DNA of 33,161 bases from Pseudomonadota bacterium (lineage in GTDB: Bacteria; Desulfobacterota; Desulfobacteria; Desulfobacterales; Desulfobacteraceae): contig JAHJLN010000227.1 of NCBI GenBank assembly GCA_018821715.1, positions 1 to 33,161 of the forward strand, in the 5' to 3' direction. The position numbers and the translations under genes are program-made. The notes under the pieces were generated by a model. That model ran no database searches. It saw nothing but the letters and a program-made list of their open reading frames with translations, and was not told the DNA's origin. This document shows, in pieces, positions 8,687 to 17,053 of the stretch (positions are counted from its first letter, which is position 1; every line of letters begins with the position of its first letter).

Positions 8687-9271
8687 TTGAAAACCGTCAT
8701 TGTATACGCCCACCCATGGGATAAAAGCTACAACTTTTTTATCCTGCAGTCCCTGGTTGAAGGCCTTGGGCAAAGCGGCCATGATATTGATCTTATTGAT
8801 CTTTACAAGGAAGGCTTTAACCCGGTTTTAGGAAAAGAGGAGTTGTCTCTTTACAGTCAGGGGAAATTTGCAGATCCAAGGATCGGTGAATATCAGAAAA
8901 GACTTGAGCAGGCAGAACACCTGTTTTTTGTTTTTCCGGTCTGGTGGTATGATGTCCCGGCAATATTAAAAGGTTTTTTAGACAGAGTATTATTGAAAAA
9001 CTGGGCCTATGAATATTCTCCTGCCGGACTGCCAAAAGGAAAGCTTGCCTTCATTAAAAATGCCACTGTCATCACCACCATGAAATCACCGGGCTGGTAT
9101 TATCGGTTGATGTACGGAAACTCAATAAAAAATAGTTTTATCAAGGGAACATTGAAATTCTGTGGAATTAAAAAAATCAAATGGATAAAGATTGGTAACA
9201 TCGAAAATATCGGCTCACAGAAAAGAATATCTCAGCTTGAAAAAATAAAAGGCTATGCAACCGCCCTATAA
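8687..9271 (+). CDS. Flavodoxin-fold NAD(P)H oxidoreductase (NQO/MdaB/KefF type)
   Basis: An AGGAG (8675-8679) lies seven bases before a TTG at 8687, which begins MKTVIVYAHPWDKSYNF, exactly where family homology starts; a GTG at 8651 would add 12 unlikely residues. The 194-residue protein has the flavodoxin-like fold of NAD(P)H-quinone reductases: the FMN/FAD phosphate loop region YAHPWDKSYN, the strand and loop FVFPVWWYDVPAILKGFLDRVL, and a later GWYYRLMYGNS segment. It probably reduces a quinone or similar acceptor in the cytoplasm. Its end overlaps the start of the ferric-reductase-like gene by 17 bases, which argues for a shared redox function. Confidence 0.85.
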   Translation: MKTVIVYAHPWDKSYNFFILQSLVEGLGQSGHDIDLIDLYKEGFNPVLGKEELSLYSQGKFADPRIGEYQKRLEQAEHLFFVFPVWWYDVPAILKGFLDRVLLKNWAYEYSPAGLPKGKLAFIKNATVITTMKSPGWYYRLMYGNSIKNSFIKGTLKFCGIKKIKWIKIGNIENIGSQKRISQLEKIKGYATAL

Positions 9272-10595
9272 AAGAACCGGTTTTAAAAAAATAATTTGTA
9301 TGGTTATTTTTTTCCTGGTGCTGGGAGCCGGCTGTACCATTCCCTTTTATTTTGAATCGCCGTCCATCCTTTACAAGTTTGGTATGGCCAAGCGATTGCT
9401 TCGTGCAGGAAAGATTTTTGGAATACTGGCAGGTATCCTTCTGGTTTTTCAACCGATTTTTATAGCCCGATTTTCTTTTATTGACAGAATTTTTCCCCAG
9501 GATAGGCGCTGCCGGTTTCATAAGCACACTGCCATTGTACTGACAGGCGCGGCGATCCTTCATCCCATGTTTGTTTTATGGGCTGAGAATTTTTCCTTTT
9601 TCCCGATGGAAATAAGATATTGGCCTGAGTTTTTAGGGATAGGTCTGCTATCCCTTGTCTGCGTGATGACAAGTATTTCTGTTTTTAGAGGTGCTGTTCA
9701 CCTAAGATGGAATAAATGGTTTTTAGCGCACAGAATACTTGCGCCATTAATTTTAATTCTGTTTTTTATCCATGTGTTGAATGTCAGCAAGTCTTTTGAG
9801 TCAGGTTTGCCAAACCATATTCTTTTGCTGACGGTTTTTTTTACCACTTGTTGTTTTATTATAAAATGGCTTTTTTCGACTGCTTTTTTTAAAAAACCAT
9901 TTCGGGTAATTTCTGTTACACCTGCAGCCAAAGATGCCTGGGCAGTTAATGTAAAGCCTTTATCCGGAAAGGTTTTCCCATATATTCCAGGTCAGTTTGC
10001 CTATATTACACCTGTTGGCAACCGCATGGCCAGAGAAGAGCATCCTTTTACCATTGCGTCTTCTTGTTTTACAACGGATCATCTCCAGTTTGTAATTCGT
10101 TCATGCGGTGAGTTTACAGACAAGATTGAGTATCTTAAGCCGGATGATATCCTTCTGATTGATGGCCCCTACGGGCAGTTCAGCCATGTCCTGGTGAAAG
10201 AAAAATTACCCGTGATTATGATAGCAGGCGGTATCGGTATCACCCCCATGTTGAGCATGCTCCGATTTATGGCCCATTCTCAGGATCCCCGGAAAGTTGT
10301 GTTGATCTGGAGCAATAGAACACGGGATCATATTATATTAGCTGAAAAACTTTCAGGTTTGACCCGAAAAATGAAACATCTGGTTATCCACCATGTGATC
10401 ACCCGGGATTCTTTTGGCCAGGTATCTTGTGAGAGGATAGATGAACAAAGTTTAGGATTAATGCTCTATGGTTTTGACCGGCAGGCGGCTGTTTTTTTAT
10501 GCGGTCCGCCTGCCATGGTTGCTGTGGTAAAAAAACTGTTAAAGGTGTTGGGATTTTCCGGTTCCAGGGTTTACACCGAATCATTCCTGCTATAG
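9255..10595 (+). CDS. Ferric-reductase-like transmembrane flavohaem oxidoreductase
   Basis: This 446-residue protein joins an N-terminal six-helix haem-binding membrane domain to a C-terminal ferredoxin-reductase-like FAD/NAD(P)H domain. His residues H89 (or H91) and H103 in one helix, and H159 and H173 in another, are each about 14 apart, as expected for two stacked haems. The flavin domain shows the FAD motif HPFTIAS, the nucleotide motif GGIGITPML and the terminal CGPPAMV. Electrons would pass from NAD(P)H through FAD and the haems across the membrane to ferric iron or another acceptor. Its start lies inside the end of the quinone-reductase-like gene. The DtxR and feo genes nearby support a role in iron reduction, but this is inference; NADPH-oxidase-like or cytochrome-reductase roles are possible. 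Confidence 0.85.
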   Translation: MQPPYKRTGFKKIICMVIFFLVLGAGCTIPFYFESPSILYKFGMAKRLLRAGKIFGILAGILLVFQPIFIARFSFIDRIFPQDRRCRFHKHTAIVLTGAAILHPMFVLWAENFSFFPMEIRYWPEFLGIGLLSLVCVMTSISVFRGAVHLRWNKWFLAHRILAPLILILFFIHVLNVSKSFESGLPNHILLLTVFFTTCCFIIKWLFSTAFFKKPFRVISVTPAAKDAWAVNVKPLSGKVFPYIPGQFAYITPVGNRMAREEHPFTIASSCFTTDHLQFVIRSCGEFTDKIEYLKPDDILLIDGPYGQFSHVLVKEKLPVIMIAGGIGITPMLSMLRFMAHSQDPRKVVLIWSNRTRDHIILAEKLSGLTRKMKHLVIHHVITRDSFGQVSCERIDEQSLGLMLYGFDRQAAVFLCGPPAMVAVVKKLLKVLGFSGSRVYTESFLL

Positions 10596-10676
10596 ATTAT
10601 AGACATTGGAACACCTCTGAAACTATTTTTTTATATCCATATTTAGCACTAATCATTTAAGCCAGGGAGACAGACC

Positions 10677-11264
10677 ATGAAAAAAATATTGATAACAGCC
10701 TTTTTCCTTTTCCTGACAGCATTTTCAGGAACCAGCCAGGCAAATCATTGGATCCTTGACCCGGATCATTCCGAAGTGCGGTTTGAAATTCAGCATATTT
10801 TTTCAACCATTAGCGGGCGGTTCTCCGATTTTAAAGGGGAACTGGAGTTTAACCCGGAGAATCTTGGCACCAGCAGGTTTGATTTCAGTGTGGCGGTAAA
10901 GAGCATCAACACCTTAAATAATAAGCGAGACACACATTTGAGATCAAAGGATTTTTTTGATGCCGGCAACTTTCCCGTCATGACGTTTACATCCTCTGGA
11001 ATTACTCATTTAAAGGATAATCTGTATGCACTGGAAGGGAAAATGAAAATCAAAGATGTAACCAAACCTTTGAAAATACAATTCTTTTATTATGGCCCGA
11101 AACAGCATCCGTTTGATGACAAATCCATGGTAGCAGGTTTTAGCACTTCTTTTGTTCTTAACCGACTTGATTATCATGTGGGAAACGGGAAATTTTTAAG
11201 CCTTGGGGTTGTGGGAGATGCTGTCAGGGTAGAAATTTCTTTGGAAGGATTAAGAAAAAAATAG
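10677..11264 (+). CDS. YceI-family periplasmic lipid-binding protein
   Basis: This 195-residue protein has a Sec signal peptide (MKKILITAFFLFLTAFSGTSQA, cleavage probably before NHW at about residue 23). It is followed by the YceI beta-barrel signature: ILDPDHSEVRFEIQH, then FSDFKGELEFNPEN, DTHLRSKDFFDAGNFPVMTF and a C-terminal GVVGDAVRVEISLEG. YceI proteins are lipocalin-like barrels that bind isoprenoid chains such as polyprenyl pyrophosphates or quinones. A GGGAGA site lies upstream. It follows the ferric-reductase-like gene by about 80 bases and ends 19 bases before the convergent DtxR gene. A role in handling quinones for the neighbouring redox proteins is possible but not shown. Confidence 0.92.
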   Translation: MKKILITAFFLFLTAFSGTSQANHWILDPDHSEVRFEIQHIFSTISGRFSDFKGELEFNPENLGTSRFDFSVAVKSINTLNNKRDTHLRSKDFFDAGNFPVMTFTSSGITHLKDNLYALEGKMKIKDVTKPLKIQFFYYGPKQHPFDDKSMVAGFSTSFVLNRLDYHVGNGKFLSLGVVGDAVRVEISLEGLRKK

Positions 11265-11283
11265 AAGGATTTTTTTTAATGCT

Positions 11284-11697
11284 TTAACCCTGGGCGGGAT
11301 TGCAATGGGGACAAAGATCGATTTTTTTTACAAAATCCCTGAACTTTTGAAAGGTCAGTTTATTCATTGCATGTTCCATCTGGCAGGCAGTTCGGTCTGC
11401 GGTTTCTTCATCAACCGCCAGTATCCTGTATAAAAAATCTTTTAAAAAGATATGGCGGCGTTCTATTTCCAAGGCGATTTTTTTACCTTCAGGGGTTAAG
11501 GTGACATACCCATAAGGCTCGTAATTGACAAGGTTGTTTTCTGCAAGTTTTTTTAGCATACCGGTAACAGAACCGCGTTTGATATCCATCTTCTCGGCAA
11601 TATCCTTTGACCGGGCCACAGTTTTTGTTGTCTGCAGGTCAAGTATGGTTTCAAGATAATCTTCCAGACTTTCTGACAGCGGTTCTTTTTTGATCAT
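11284..11697 (-). CDS. DtxR/MntR-family metal-dependent repressor
   Basis: This 137-residue protein has an N-terminal winged helix (SLEDYLETILDL, then RSKDIAEKMDIKRGSVTGMLKKLAENNLVNYEPYGYVTLTPEGKKIA) typical of DtxR/MntR/TroR regulators. A short dimerisation and metal-binding domain follows, with the E-RRH and DxxxAxxxAxxMEH pattern (ERRHIFLKDFL, CQMEHAMNKL). The C-terminal LCPHCNPAQG is a feature of the short deltaproteobacterial types. There is no SH3-like third domain, so it is of the two-domain class. It is divergent from feoAB, and it probably senses Fe(II) (or Mn) and represses feo and perhaps itself. A GGAG site lies before its ATG. Confidence 0.9.
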   Translation of the reverse strand: MIKKEPLSESLEDYLETILDLQTTKTVARSKDIAEKMDIKRGSVTGMLKKLAENNLVNYEPYGYVTLTPEGKKIALEIERRHIFLKDFLYRILAVDEETADRTACQMEHAMNKLTFQKFRDFVKKIDLCPHCNPAQG

Positions 11698-11728
11698 ATC
11701 TTTTCTCCAATTAATTTATCACCATATG

Positions 11729-11755
11729 TTTATAATTAATTATTTAGTAAGTCAA
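11729..11755 (-). promoter_or_regulatory. Candidate promoter of the DtxR-family gene
   Basis: Read on the - strand, TTGACT (11755-11750) is followed after 15 bases by TATAAA (11734-11729), about 30 bases before the ATG. A perfect 12-base palindrome ATAATTAATTAT (11732-11743) covers the -10 side, so it could be an autoregulatory operator. The AT-richness makes chance matches likely. Confidence 0.4.
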
Positions 11756-11788
11756 ATATTTATTTTGTATGCATGTCTTATTTTTTTA

Positions 11789-11817
11789 TTGACAGTATTA
11801 AAAGTTAGGTTTATATA
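11789..11817 (+). promoter_or_regulatory. Strong sigma-70-like promoter of feoAB
   Basis: TTGACA (11789-11794), an ideal -35 box, is followed by a 17-base spacer and TATATA (11812-11817). Transcription would begin about 50 bases before the feoA start. GTTAGGTTTATATAAC (11804-11819), an imperfect palindrome with GTTA/TAAC ends, covers the -10 box and is a candidate site for the divergent DtxR-family repressor. Confidence 0.6.
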
Positions 11818-11871
11818 ACATTTAATCTTTTAAAAACTTAATATTCCATTAAAAACAAAGGAGAGCAAGGT

Positions 11872-12105
11872 TTGGGAAAAAAGAATTTACGGCAGATGAA
11901 TCTTAATCAAACCGGTATCATTTGCCGTGTAAAAGCAAACGGCGAGCTTGGCAGGCGGCTCAGAGACATGGGATTGATCCCTGGCAAAGAAATCAAAGTA
12001 CAGGGCAGGGCACCGCTAAATGATCCGGTTTCCTTAAGAATCATGGGATTTACATTAACGCTTCGGAACAACGAAGCTGACCATATTGAAGTGGAGGTAC
12101 AATAA
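11872..12105 (+). CDS. feoA: FeoA, ferrous iron transport accessory protein
   Basis: This 77-residue SH3-like protein starts at a TTG preceded by AAAGGAGAGCAAGG. The core shows the family features: a hydrophobic strand (TGIICRVKANGELGRRLRDMGLIPGKEIKV) and a second half (DPVSLRIMGFTLTLRNNEADHIEVE). FeoA binds to and modulates FeoB. Its end lies one base before the feoB ATG, so the two are translationally coupled. Confidence 0.93.
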   Translation: MGKKNLRQMNLNQTGIICRVKANGELGRRLRDMGLIPGKEIKVQGRAPLNDPVSLRIMGFTLTLRNNEADHIEVEVQ

Positions 12106-12106
12106 A

Positions 12107-14311
12107 ATGGGCACAGCAATCGTGCTGGCAGGAAACCCGAATTCCGGCAAAACAACGCTGTTTAATGAGTTGACAGGGGGCAGACAGCATGTGGGAAATT
12201 ATCCCGGTGTCACCGTTGAAAAGAAGCAGGGAATCTATGAGAGTGAGAGTGGAAAGTTTGATATCATCGATCTTCCCGGCACCTATTCTTTGACAGCCTA
12301 TTCTCTGGAGGAAGTGGTTGCAAGGGATTTTTTAGTGAATGAAAATCCGTTGATGATCATCAATATTGTTGATGCATCCAACCTTGAAAGAAATCTTTAT
12401 TTGACAGTCCAGTTTATGGAAATGGGGGTTCCGGTTTGCATTGCACTGAACATGATGGATGTTGCAAAAAAAAGAGGAATTGAAATCGATATTGACAAGC
12501 TTTCAAAACTCTTGAAAGTTTCAGTTGTTCCGACCATTGCCAGGAGCGGAAAAGGCAAGAAAGAACTCATGCAAACCGTTGCTGAAAAAGCGCATCAACC
12601 TGTGGAGCCCTTAATGATTTCCTATGGCCGGGATATTGATACCGCACTTGATAAAATGACGGCAATTATCCAGTCAACTGGGTTTTTAACCGATCACTAC
12701 ATCCCCAGATGGACGGCATTGAAATATCTTGAGAATGATCAGCAGGTCATTGAGAGGGGTTACAAAGAAGATATGGCCGTGGCTTTGAGACTGGATCGTA
12801 TGGTTCAGGAGGCGACCTGCCACATTGCAGCCACCCTTGATGCGCATCCTGAAGGCATTATTGCAGATCAGCGATACGGATATGTCAATTCAGTACTCAA
12901 ACAGGGGGTTATCAGGTTTTATCAGGATGAAAACAGGCTAATGGTTTCGGATAAAATAGACAGGATTGTTACCAACAGGTTTATAGGTCCTGTTATTATG
13001 CTTGCCGTATTAATGGGGCTTTACCAGTTTACTTTTACCTATAGCACAATTCCCGTCACCTGGCTGGAGAGTATTTTCGGTTGGATTTCCGGTATGGCAG
13101 AACACGTGTTGCCCGATGGGATGCTAAAATCATTAATGATTTCAGGAATCATAGACGGGGTTGGTGGCGTATTGGGATTTGTGCCGTTAATTATGTTCAT
13201 GTTTCTGGGTATTTCTTTTCTTGAGGACACAGGATACATTGCCAGGATGTCTTTTATGCTTGACCGGGTATTCAGGATGTTCGGCCTTCATGGAAGCTCT
13301 GTCATGGCATTTATTGTGTCAGGCGGAATTGCAGGAGGATGCGCGGTTCCAGGGGTTATGGCCACCAGGACCCTCAAATCCCCAAAAGAACGTCTGGCAA
13401 CCCTGTTAACAGTCCCCTTCATGAATTGCGGTGCAAAATTGCCCGTGTTTGCGCTGTTGACGGCTGCTTTTTTTTCTGAAAAAAAGGCGTTGGTTATGGT
13501 GTTAATTACCATGATTTCCTGGATTGGGGCGCTTTTGGTAGCATGGGGATTGCGATCTACAATTATACGGGGGGAATCCACACCATTTGTAATGGAACTT
13601 CCGCCATACAGGTTGCCGACCTTGAAAGGGCTTTTAATTCATACACTGGAAAGGACCTGGCAATATGTTAAAAAGGCGGGAACGGTAATCTTGTGTATTT
13701 CCATTGTTCTGTGGGCCATGATGACGTTTCCGCAACTCAATCAAACCCAGGCGCAAAAATTTGAAGAGAAAAGGGCTGACATCCTTTTGGCTGTGCCTGT
13801 TCAGGTGTTAAATGAGATAAACACTCCTGGGGGAAAAAAGATGACGGCAAAAGCGGTTTTTGTCAAAGAGCGTCTTTTGCGACTTGACCTTGAACAGGCC
13901 CAGGCAGCACTGAAAAATTCTATTGCCGGCCGTATCGGGATAGCGGTTGAAGGTGTGACCCGGTTTGCCGGTTTTGACTGGCGGACAAACATTGCTTTGA
14001 TCGGCGGATTCGCGGCAAAAGAGGTTGTTGTGTCCACGCTTGGTATTGCCTATTCCTTAGGAGAAGTTGATCCTGAAGAGACGACTTCTCTTTCGGACAA
14101 GCTGAAAACAGAAGATGGCTGGGGACCTTTGACTGCATTCAGCCTGATGCTGTTCACAATTTTTTATTCCCCTTGTTTTGTAACGGTTGTCTGTATTGCA
14201 AAGGAAACAGGATCATGGCAGTGGGGTGCATTTTCAGTTGTTTTCAATACAACACTTGCCTTGACCCTATCCATCATTTTTTACCAGGTTGGAAAGGTTG
14301 TAATTGCTTGA
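12107..14311 (+). CDS. feoB: FeoB, ferrous iron transporter with G domain
   Basis: The ATG at 12107 has a GGAGG nine bases upstream and begins MGTAIVLAGNPNSGKTT, so the open extension back to 12086 is not used. The 734-residue protein has the N-terminal GTPase (G1 GNPNSGKTT at residues 9-17, switch region HVGNYPGVTVEKK, G3 DLPGTYSL, G4 NMMD). A helical GDI-like domain and the polytopic membrane domain follow, with the two Gate motifs (GGIAGGCAVPGVMATRT and VPFMNCGAKLPVF, each with a conserved Cys). It imports Fe(II) across the inner membrane. It is preceded by feoA and followed by the small Cys-rich partner, a standard feo operon. Its neighbour DtxR is the likely iron-responsive repressor. 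Confidence 0.96.
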   Translation: MGTAIVLAGNPNSGKTTLFNELTGGRQHVGNYPGVTVEKKQGIYESESGKFDIIDLPGTYSLTAYSLEEVVARDFLVNENPLMIINIVDASNLERNLYLTVQFMEMGVPVCIALNMMDVAKKRGIEIDIDKLSKLLKVSVVPTIARSGKGKKELMQTVAEKAHQPVEPLMISYGRDIDTALDKMTAIIQSTGFLTDHYIPRWTALKYLENDQQVIERGYKEDMAVALRLDRMVQEATCHIAATLDAHPEGIIADQRYGYVNSVLKQGVIRFYQDENRLMVSDKIDRIVTNRFIGPVIMLAVLMGLYQFTFTYSTIPVTWLESIFGWISGMAEHVLPDGMLKSLMISGIIDGVGGVLGFVPLIMFMFLGISFLEDTGYIARMSFMLDRVFRMFGLHGSSVMAFIVSGGIAGGCAVPGVMATRTLKSPKERLATLLTVPFMNCGAKLPVFALLTAAFFSEKKALVMVLITMISWIGALLVAWGLRSTIIRGESTPFVMELPPYRLPTLKGLLIHTLERTWQYVKKAGTVILCISIVLWAMMTFPQLNQTQAQKFEEKRADILLAVPVQVLNEINTPGGKKMTAKAVFVKERLLRLDLEQAQAALKNSIAGRIGIAVEGVTRFAGFDWRTNIALIGGFAAKEVVVSTLGIAYSLGEVDPEETTSLSDKLKTEDGWGPLTAFSLMLFTIFYSPCFVTVVCIAKETGSWQWGAFSVVFNTTLALTLSIIFYQVGKVVIA

Positions 14312-14327
14312 AAAAAGGAGTTTTCTA

Positions 14328-14495
14328 ATGGATGAGATTATTGTCGGTATTATTATAGCAGTGGCCATTGTTTTTATGGTTAAATATTTTATCACTACAT
14401 ATCAAGGAAAGAAATCCTGCGGTTGCAGTACCGGGTGTTCATGTTCATTTCCAAAAACATGTCAATCGGATTTTCAAAGGATACATAAGAAATAA
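14328..14495 (+). CDS. FeoB-associated Cys-rich membrane protein
   Basis: An AAAGGAG (14314-14320) lies seven bases before the ATG at 14328, giving a 55-residue protein. It has one N-terminal membrane helix (IIVGIIIAVAIVFMVKYFI) and a Cys cluster KKSCGCSTGCSCSFPKTC, the signature of the small 'FeoB-associated Cys-rich' family found directly after feoB in many anaerobes. It may assist iron handling at the FeoB cytoplasmic side; no activity is established. It is only 16 bases downstream of feoB and clearly in the same operon. Confidence 0.9.
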   Translation: MDEIIVGIIIAVAIVFMVKYFITTYQGKKSCGCSTGCSCSFPKTCQSDFQRIHKK

Positions 14496-14574
14496 GCCCG
14501 GTAAAACCCATTCCATCTTTTATTTTGTTGAAGCAGTATCGGTATGAAGAAAGGTATGGAATTTATTTTTTAAG

Positions 14575-14603
14575 TTGTCAGATAGGACACATTATTATAA
14601 TAA
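14575..14603 (+). promoter_or_regulatory. Candidate lon promoter
   Basis: TTGTCA (14575-14580) is followed by TATAAT (14596-14601, 15-base spacer) or TAATAA (14598-14603, 17-base spacer). It lies about 55 bases before the lon ATG. No CIRCE or other heat-shock operator is visible. Confidence 0.45.
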
Positions 14604-14653
14604 AGGTAGTATTCATCGTTAGCATGGTATCAATTTTTCTTGAGAGGTGGTTT

Positions 14654-17053
14654 ATGACTGATGACGACAAGCCGATTACACCAGAAATAGTCGAAGACGA
14701 GAAAGAAAACAAAGACGGCCAACTGGTTCAGCAAATCACAAAGCCGGATATTTTATATCTTATTCCCATTACAGGCCGCCCGCATTTGCCTGCGCAGGTT
14801 CAACCCCTTATGGTCAACAAGATCAGGTGGGAAGGGACACTGTCAAAAGCATCCAAAGATTCAAAAAATCTTCTGGGCCTGGCCTATTTGTCAGAAGTAA
14901 AAGGCAAATATGTATATAAAGAGGATTTTCCAAAAGTGGGCTGCGTTGTCAGGATGATGAATATCGTGGATGTGCAGGGGAATATCCAGTTTATTGCCCA
15001 GGGCCTTGAAAGATTTCGAATCAAGCGGTTTCTTTCTGACAAACCGCCTTTTGTGGTTCAAGTGGAGTATTTTGAAAAAATAAATGAAAACGAAGATGAG
15101 CTCAAAGCCTATGCCATTGCTATTATCAATGCCATCAAGCAATTGCTCTCATTGAATCCCTTATACTCTGAAGAAGTAAGGCAGTATCTGGGAATGTTCA
15201 GCCCGGACCAGCCGTCCCCGTTGACGGATTTTGCCGCAGGCATTACCACTGCATCAGGTGATGACCTTCAGGAAGTTTTAGAGCTTGTATCTGTCCTGGG
15301 CCGGATGAAAAAAGTAATGATGCTTTTGCAAAAAGAGATTGAAATCGCCAAACTTCAAACCAAGATTCAAAAAGACGTTAATACCCAGGTAGATGAAAAT
15401 AAACGAAGGTTTTTCTTAATGGAACAGCTCAAAGCCATTCAAAAAGAACTTGGGCTGCAGAAAGATGATAAAACATCGGATGTGGATAAATTCAAAGAAA
15501 AATTTGCAAAGTTAAGCCCGCCTGAACATGTAGTAAAACGGTTTGATGAAGAGATTGAAAAATTATCTGTTCTTGAGACAGGCTCTTCTGAATACGGGGT
15601 CACCAGAAATTATCTGGATTGGATTACCACTTTTCCATGGGGGGTCTTTTCCGAGGATAATATTAATATTGAGCGGGCAGAGAAGGTTCTTGACCGGGAT
15701 CATGCAGGACTGTCAGATGTCAAAGAAAGAATCATAGAATTTTTTGCTGCCGGCATTTATAAAAAAGATATTGCAGGGTCTATCATCCTGTTTGTCGGCC
15801 CTCCCGGTGTCGGTAAAACCTCCATTGGAAAATCAATTGCAGAGGCGGTTGGAAGAAAATTTTACCGGTTCAGCCTTGGCGGAATGAGAGATGAAGCCGA
15901 GATTAAAGGGCATCGAAGAACTTATGTGGGGGCATTGCCCGGAAAACTGGTCCAGGCCTTAAAAGATTGCAAAGTGGCAAATCCGGTGATCATGCTCGAT
16001 GAAGTGGATAAAATCGGAATGTCTTACCAGGGTGATCCTGCATCTGCCCTGCTCGAAGTCCTTGATCCTGAACAGAATTCCGAATTTCTCGACCATTACA
16101 TGGACCTTCGGATTGATTTGTCAAAAGTTTTATTTATCTGTACGGCCAATCAGCTTGATACCATTCCAAGGCCGCTTCTGGACAGGATGGACCGGATTAA
16201 TCTGTCCGGCTATATTACTGAAGAAAAAATGTTGATTGCCAGAAAACATCTGTGGCCAAAGCTTTTAAAGCGGAACAACCTGACATCCAAAATAATCACC
16301 ATAACCGATCCGACCATCCGCTACATTATTGAGGGACATGCCAGGGAAGCCGGGGTCAGAAGTCTTGAAAAGCTTTTAAATAAAATCATCAGAAAAAGCA
16401 TTGTGACCATATTAAAAGAAAAGAAAGAGAAAATAAGGATCAGTATTAAAGTCCTGGAGGACTTGTTAGGGCCTCCGGTTTTTCAGCATGAAAAGCAGAT
16501 GTCAGGCGTAGGCGTAGTAACCGGGCTTGCCTGGACCCAGCTTGGCGGTGCAACCCTTCCCATTGAGGCGGTGCGGGTTCATGACAAAACCCCTGGGTTT
16601 AAACTGACAGGAAAGCTTGGTGAGGTGATGCAGGAGTCAGCCGCAATTGCCTATAGCCATGTCTGGGCAAATCTGACGTCCTTTAAAATCAGTAAAAAAT
16701 ATTTTGATAATGCCTTTATCCATATCCATGTACCCGAGGGAGCAACCCCGAAAGATGGCCCCAGTGCAGGGGTCACTATAGCAACCGCACTTGTTTCCCT
16801 TGCCACTGGAAAAGCGATCAAACGTCCCCTTGCCATGACAGGAGAAATTACGTTGACCGGTGATGTTCTTCCTGTGGGCGGTATTAAAGAAAAAATTATT
16901 GCTGCACGGCGGTCAGGAATTAACGAAATTATTCTGCCGCAAGGGTGTATGCCTGAGTTTAAGACCCTTCCGGAGCACATTAAAGAGGGCATTACCTTTC
17001 ATTTTGCAAAAAAATACAAAGATGTGTTTAAGATTGCATTTAATGGCCTCTAA
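14654..17053 (+). CDS. lon: Lon ATP-dependent protease
   Basis: The frame is open from 14525, but GAGAGG lies six bases before the ATG at 14654, giving MTDDDKPITPE and 799 residues, the usual Lon length. The N-terminal substrate-binding domain is at about 40-300 (ILYLIPITGRPHLPAQ). The AAA+ domain has Walker A GPPGVGKT (382-389) and Walker B VIMLDEVDK (D449, E450). The serine protease domain has S704 in DGPSAG and the catalytic Lys K747 in GGIKEKI, 43 residues apart as in E. coli Lon. It degrades misfolded and regulatory proteins in the cytoplasm. The last 11 bases overlap the start of the following glycosyltransferase gene, an unusual pairing for lon. Confidence 0.96.
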   Translation: MTDDDKPITPEIVEDEKENKDGQLVQQITKPDILYLIPITGRPHLPAQVQPLMVNKIRWEGTLSKASKDSKNLLGLAYLSEVKGKYVYKEDFPKVGCVVRMMNIVDVQGNIQFIAQGLERFRIKRFLSDKPPFVVQVEYFEKINENEDELKAYAIAIINAIKQLLSLNPLYSEEVRQYLGMFSPDQPSPLTDFAAGITTASGDDLQEVLELVSVLGRMKKVMMLLQKEIEIAKLQTKIQKDVNTQVDENKRRFFLMEQLKAIQKELGLQKDDKTSDVDKFKEKFAKLSPPEHVVKRFDEEIEKLSVLETGSSEYGVTRNYLDWITTFPWGVFSEDNINIERAEKVLDRDHAGLSDVKERIIEFFAAGIYKKDIAGSIILFVGPPGVGKTSIGKSIAEAVGRKFYRFSLGGMRDEAEIKGHRRTYVGALPGKLVQALKDCKVANPVIMLDEVDKIGMSYQGDPASALLEVLDPEQNSEFLDHYMDLRIDLSKVLFICTANQLDTIPRPLLDRMDRINLSGYITEEKMLIARKHLWPKLLKRNNLTSKIITITDPTIRYIIEGHAREAGVRSLEKLLNKIIRKSIVTILKEKKEKIRISIKVLEDLLGPPVFQHEKQMSGVGVVTGLAWTQLGGATLPIEAVRVHDKTPGFKLTGKLGEVMQESAAIAYSHVWANLTSFKISKKYFDNAFIHIHVPEGATPKDGPSAGVTIATALVSLATGKAIKRPLAMTGEITLTGDVLPVGGIKEKIIAARRSGINEIILPQGCMPEFKTLPEHIKEGITFHFAKKYKDVFKIAFNGL

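Noticed and set aside
12086-12106. Upstream start for FeoB at 12086
   Set aside because: The GGAGG and family start MGTAIVLAGNPN point to the ATG at 12107.
14525-14653. 43-codon N-terminal extension of Lon with a hydrophobic segment
   Set aside because: The ribosome site and the Lon homology both start at 14654, and the extension contains the candidate promoter.
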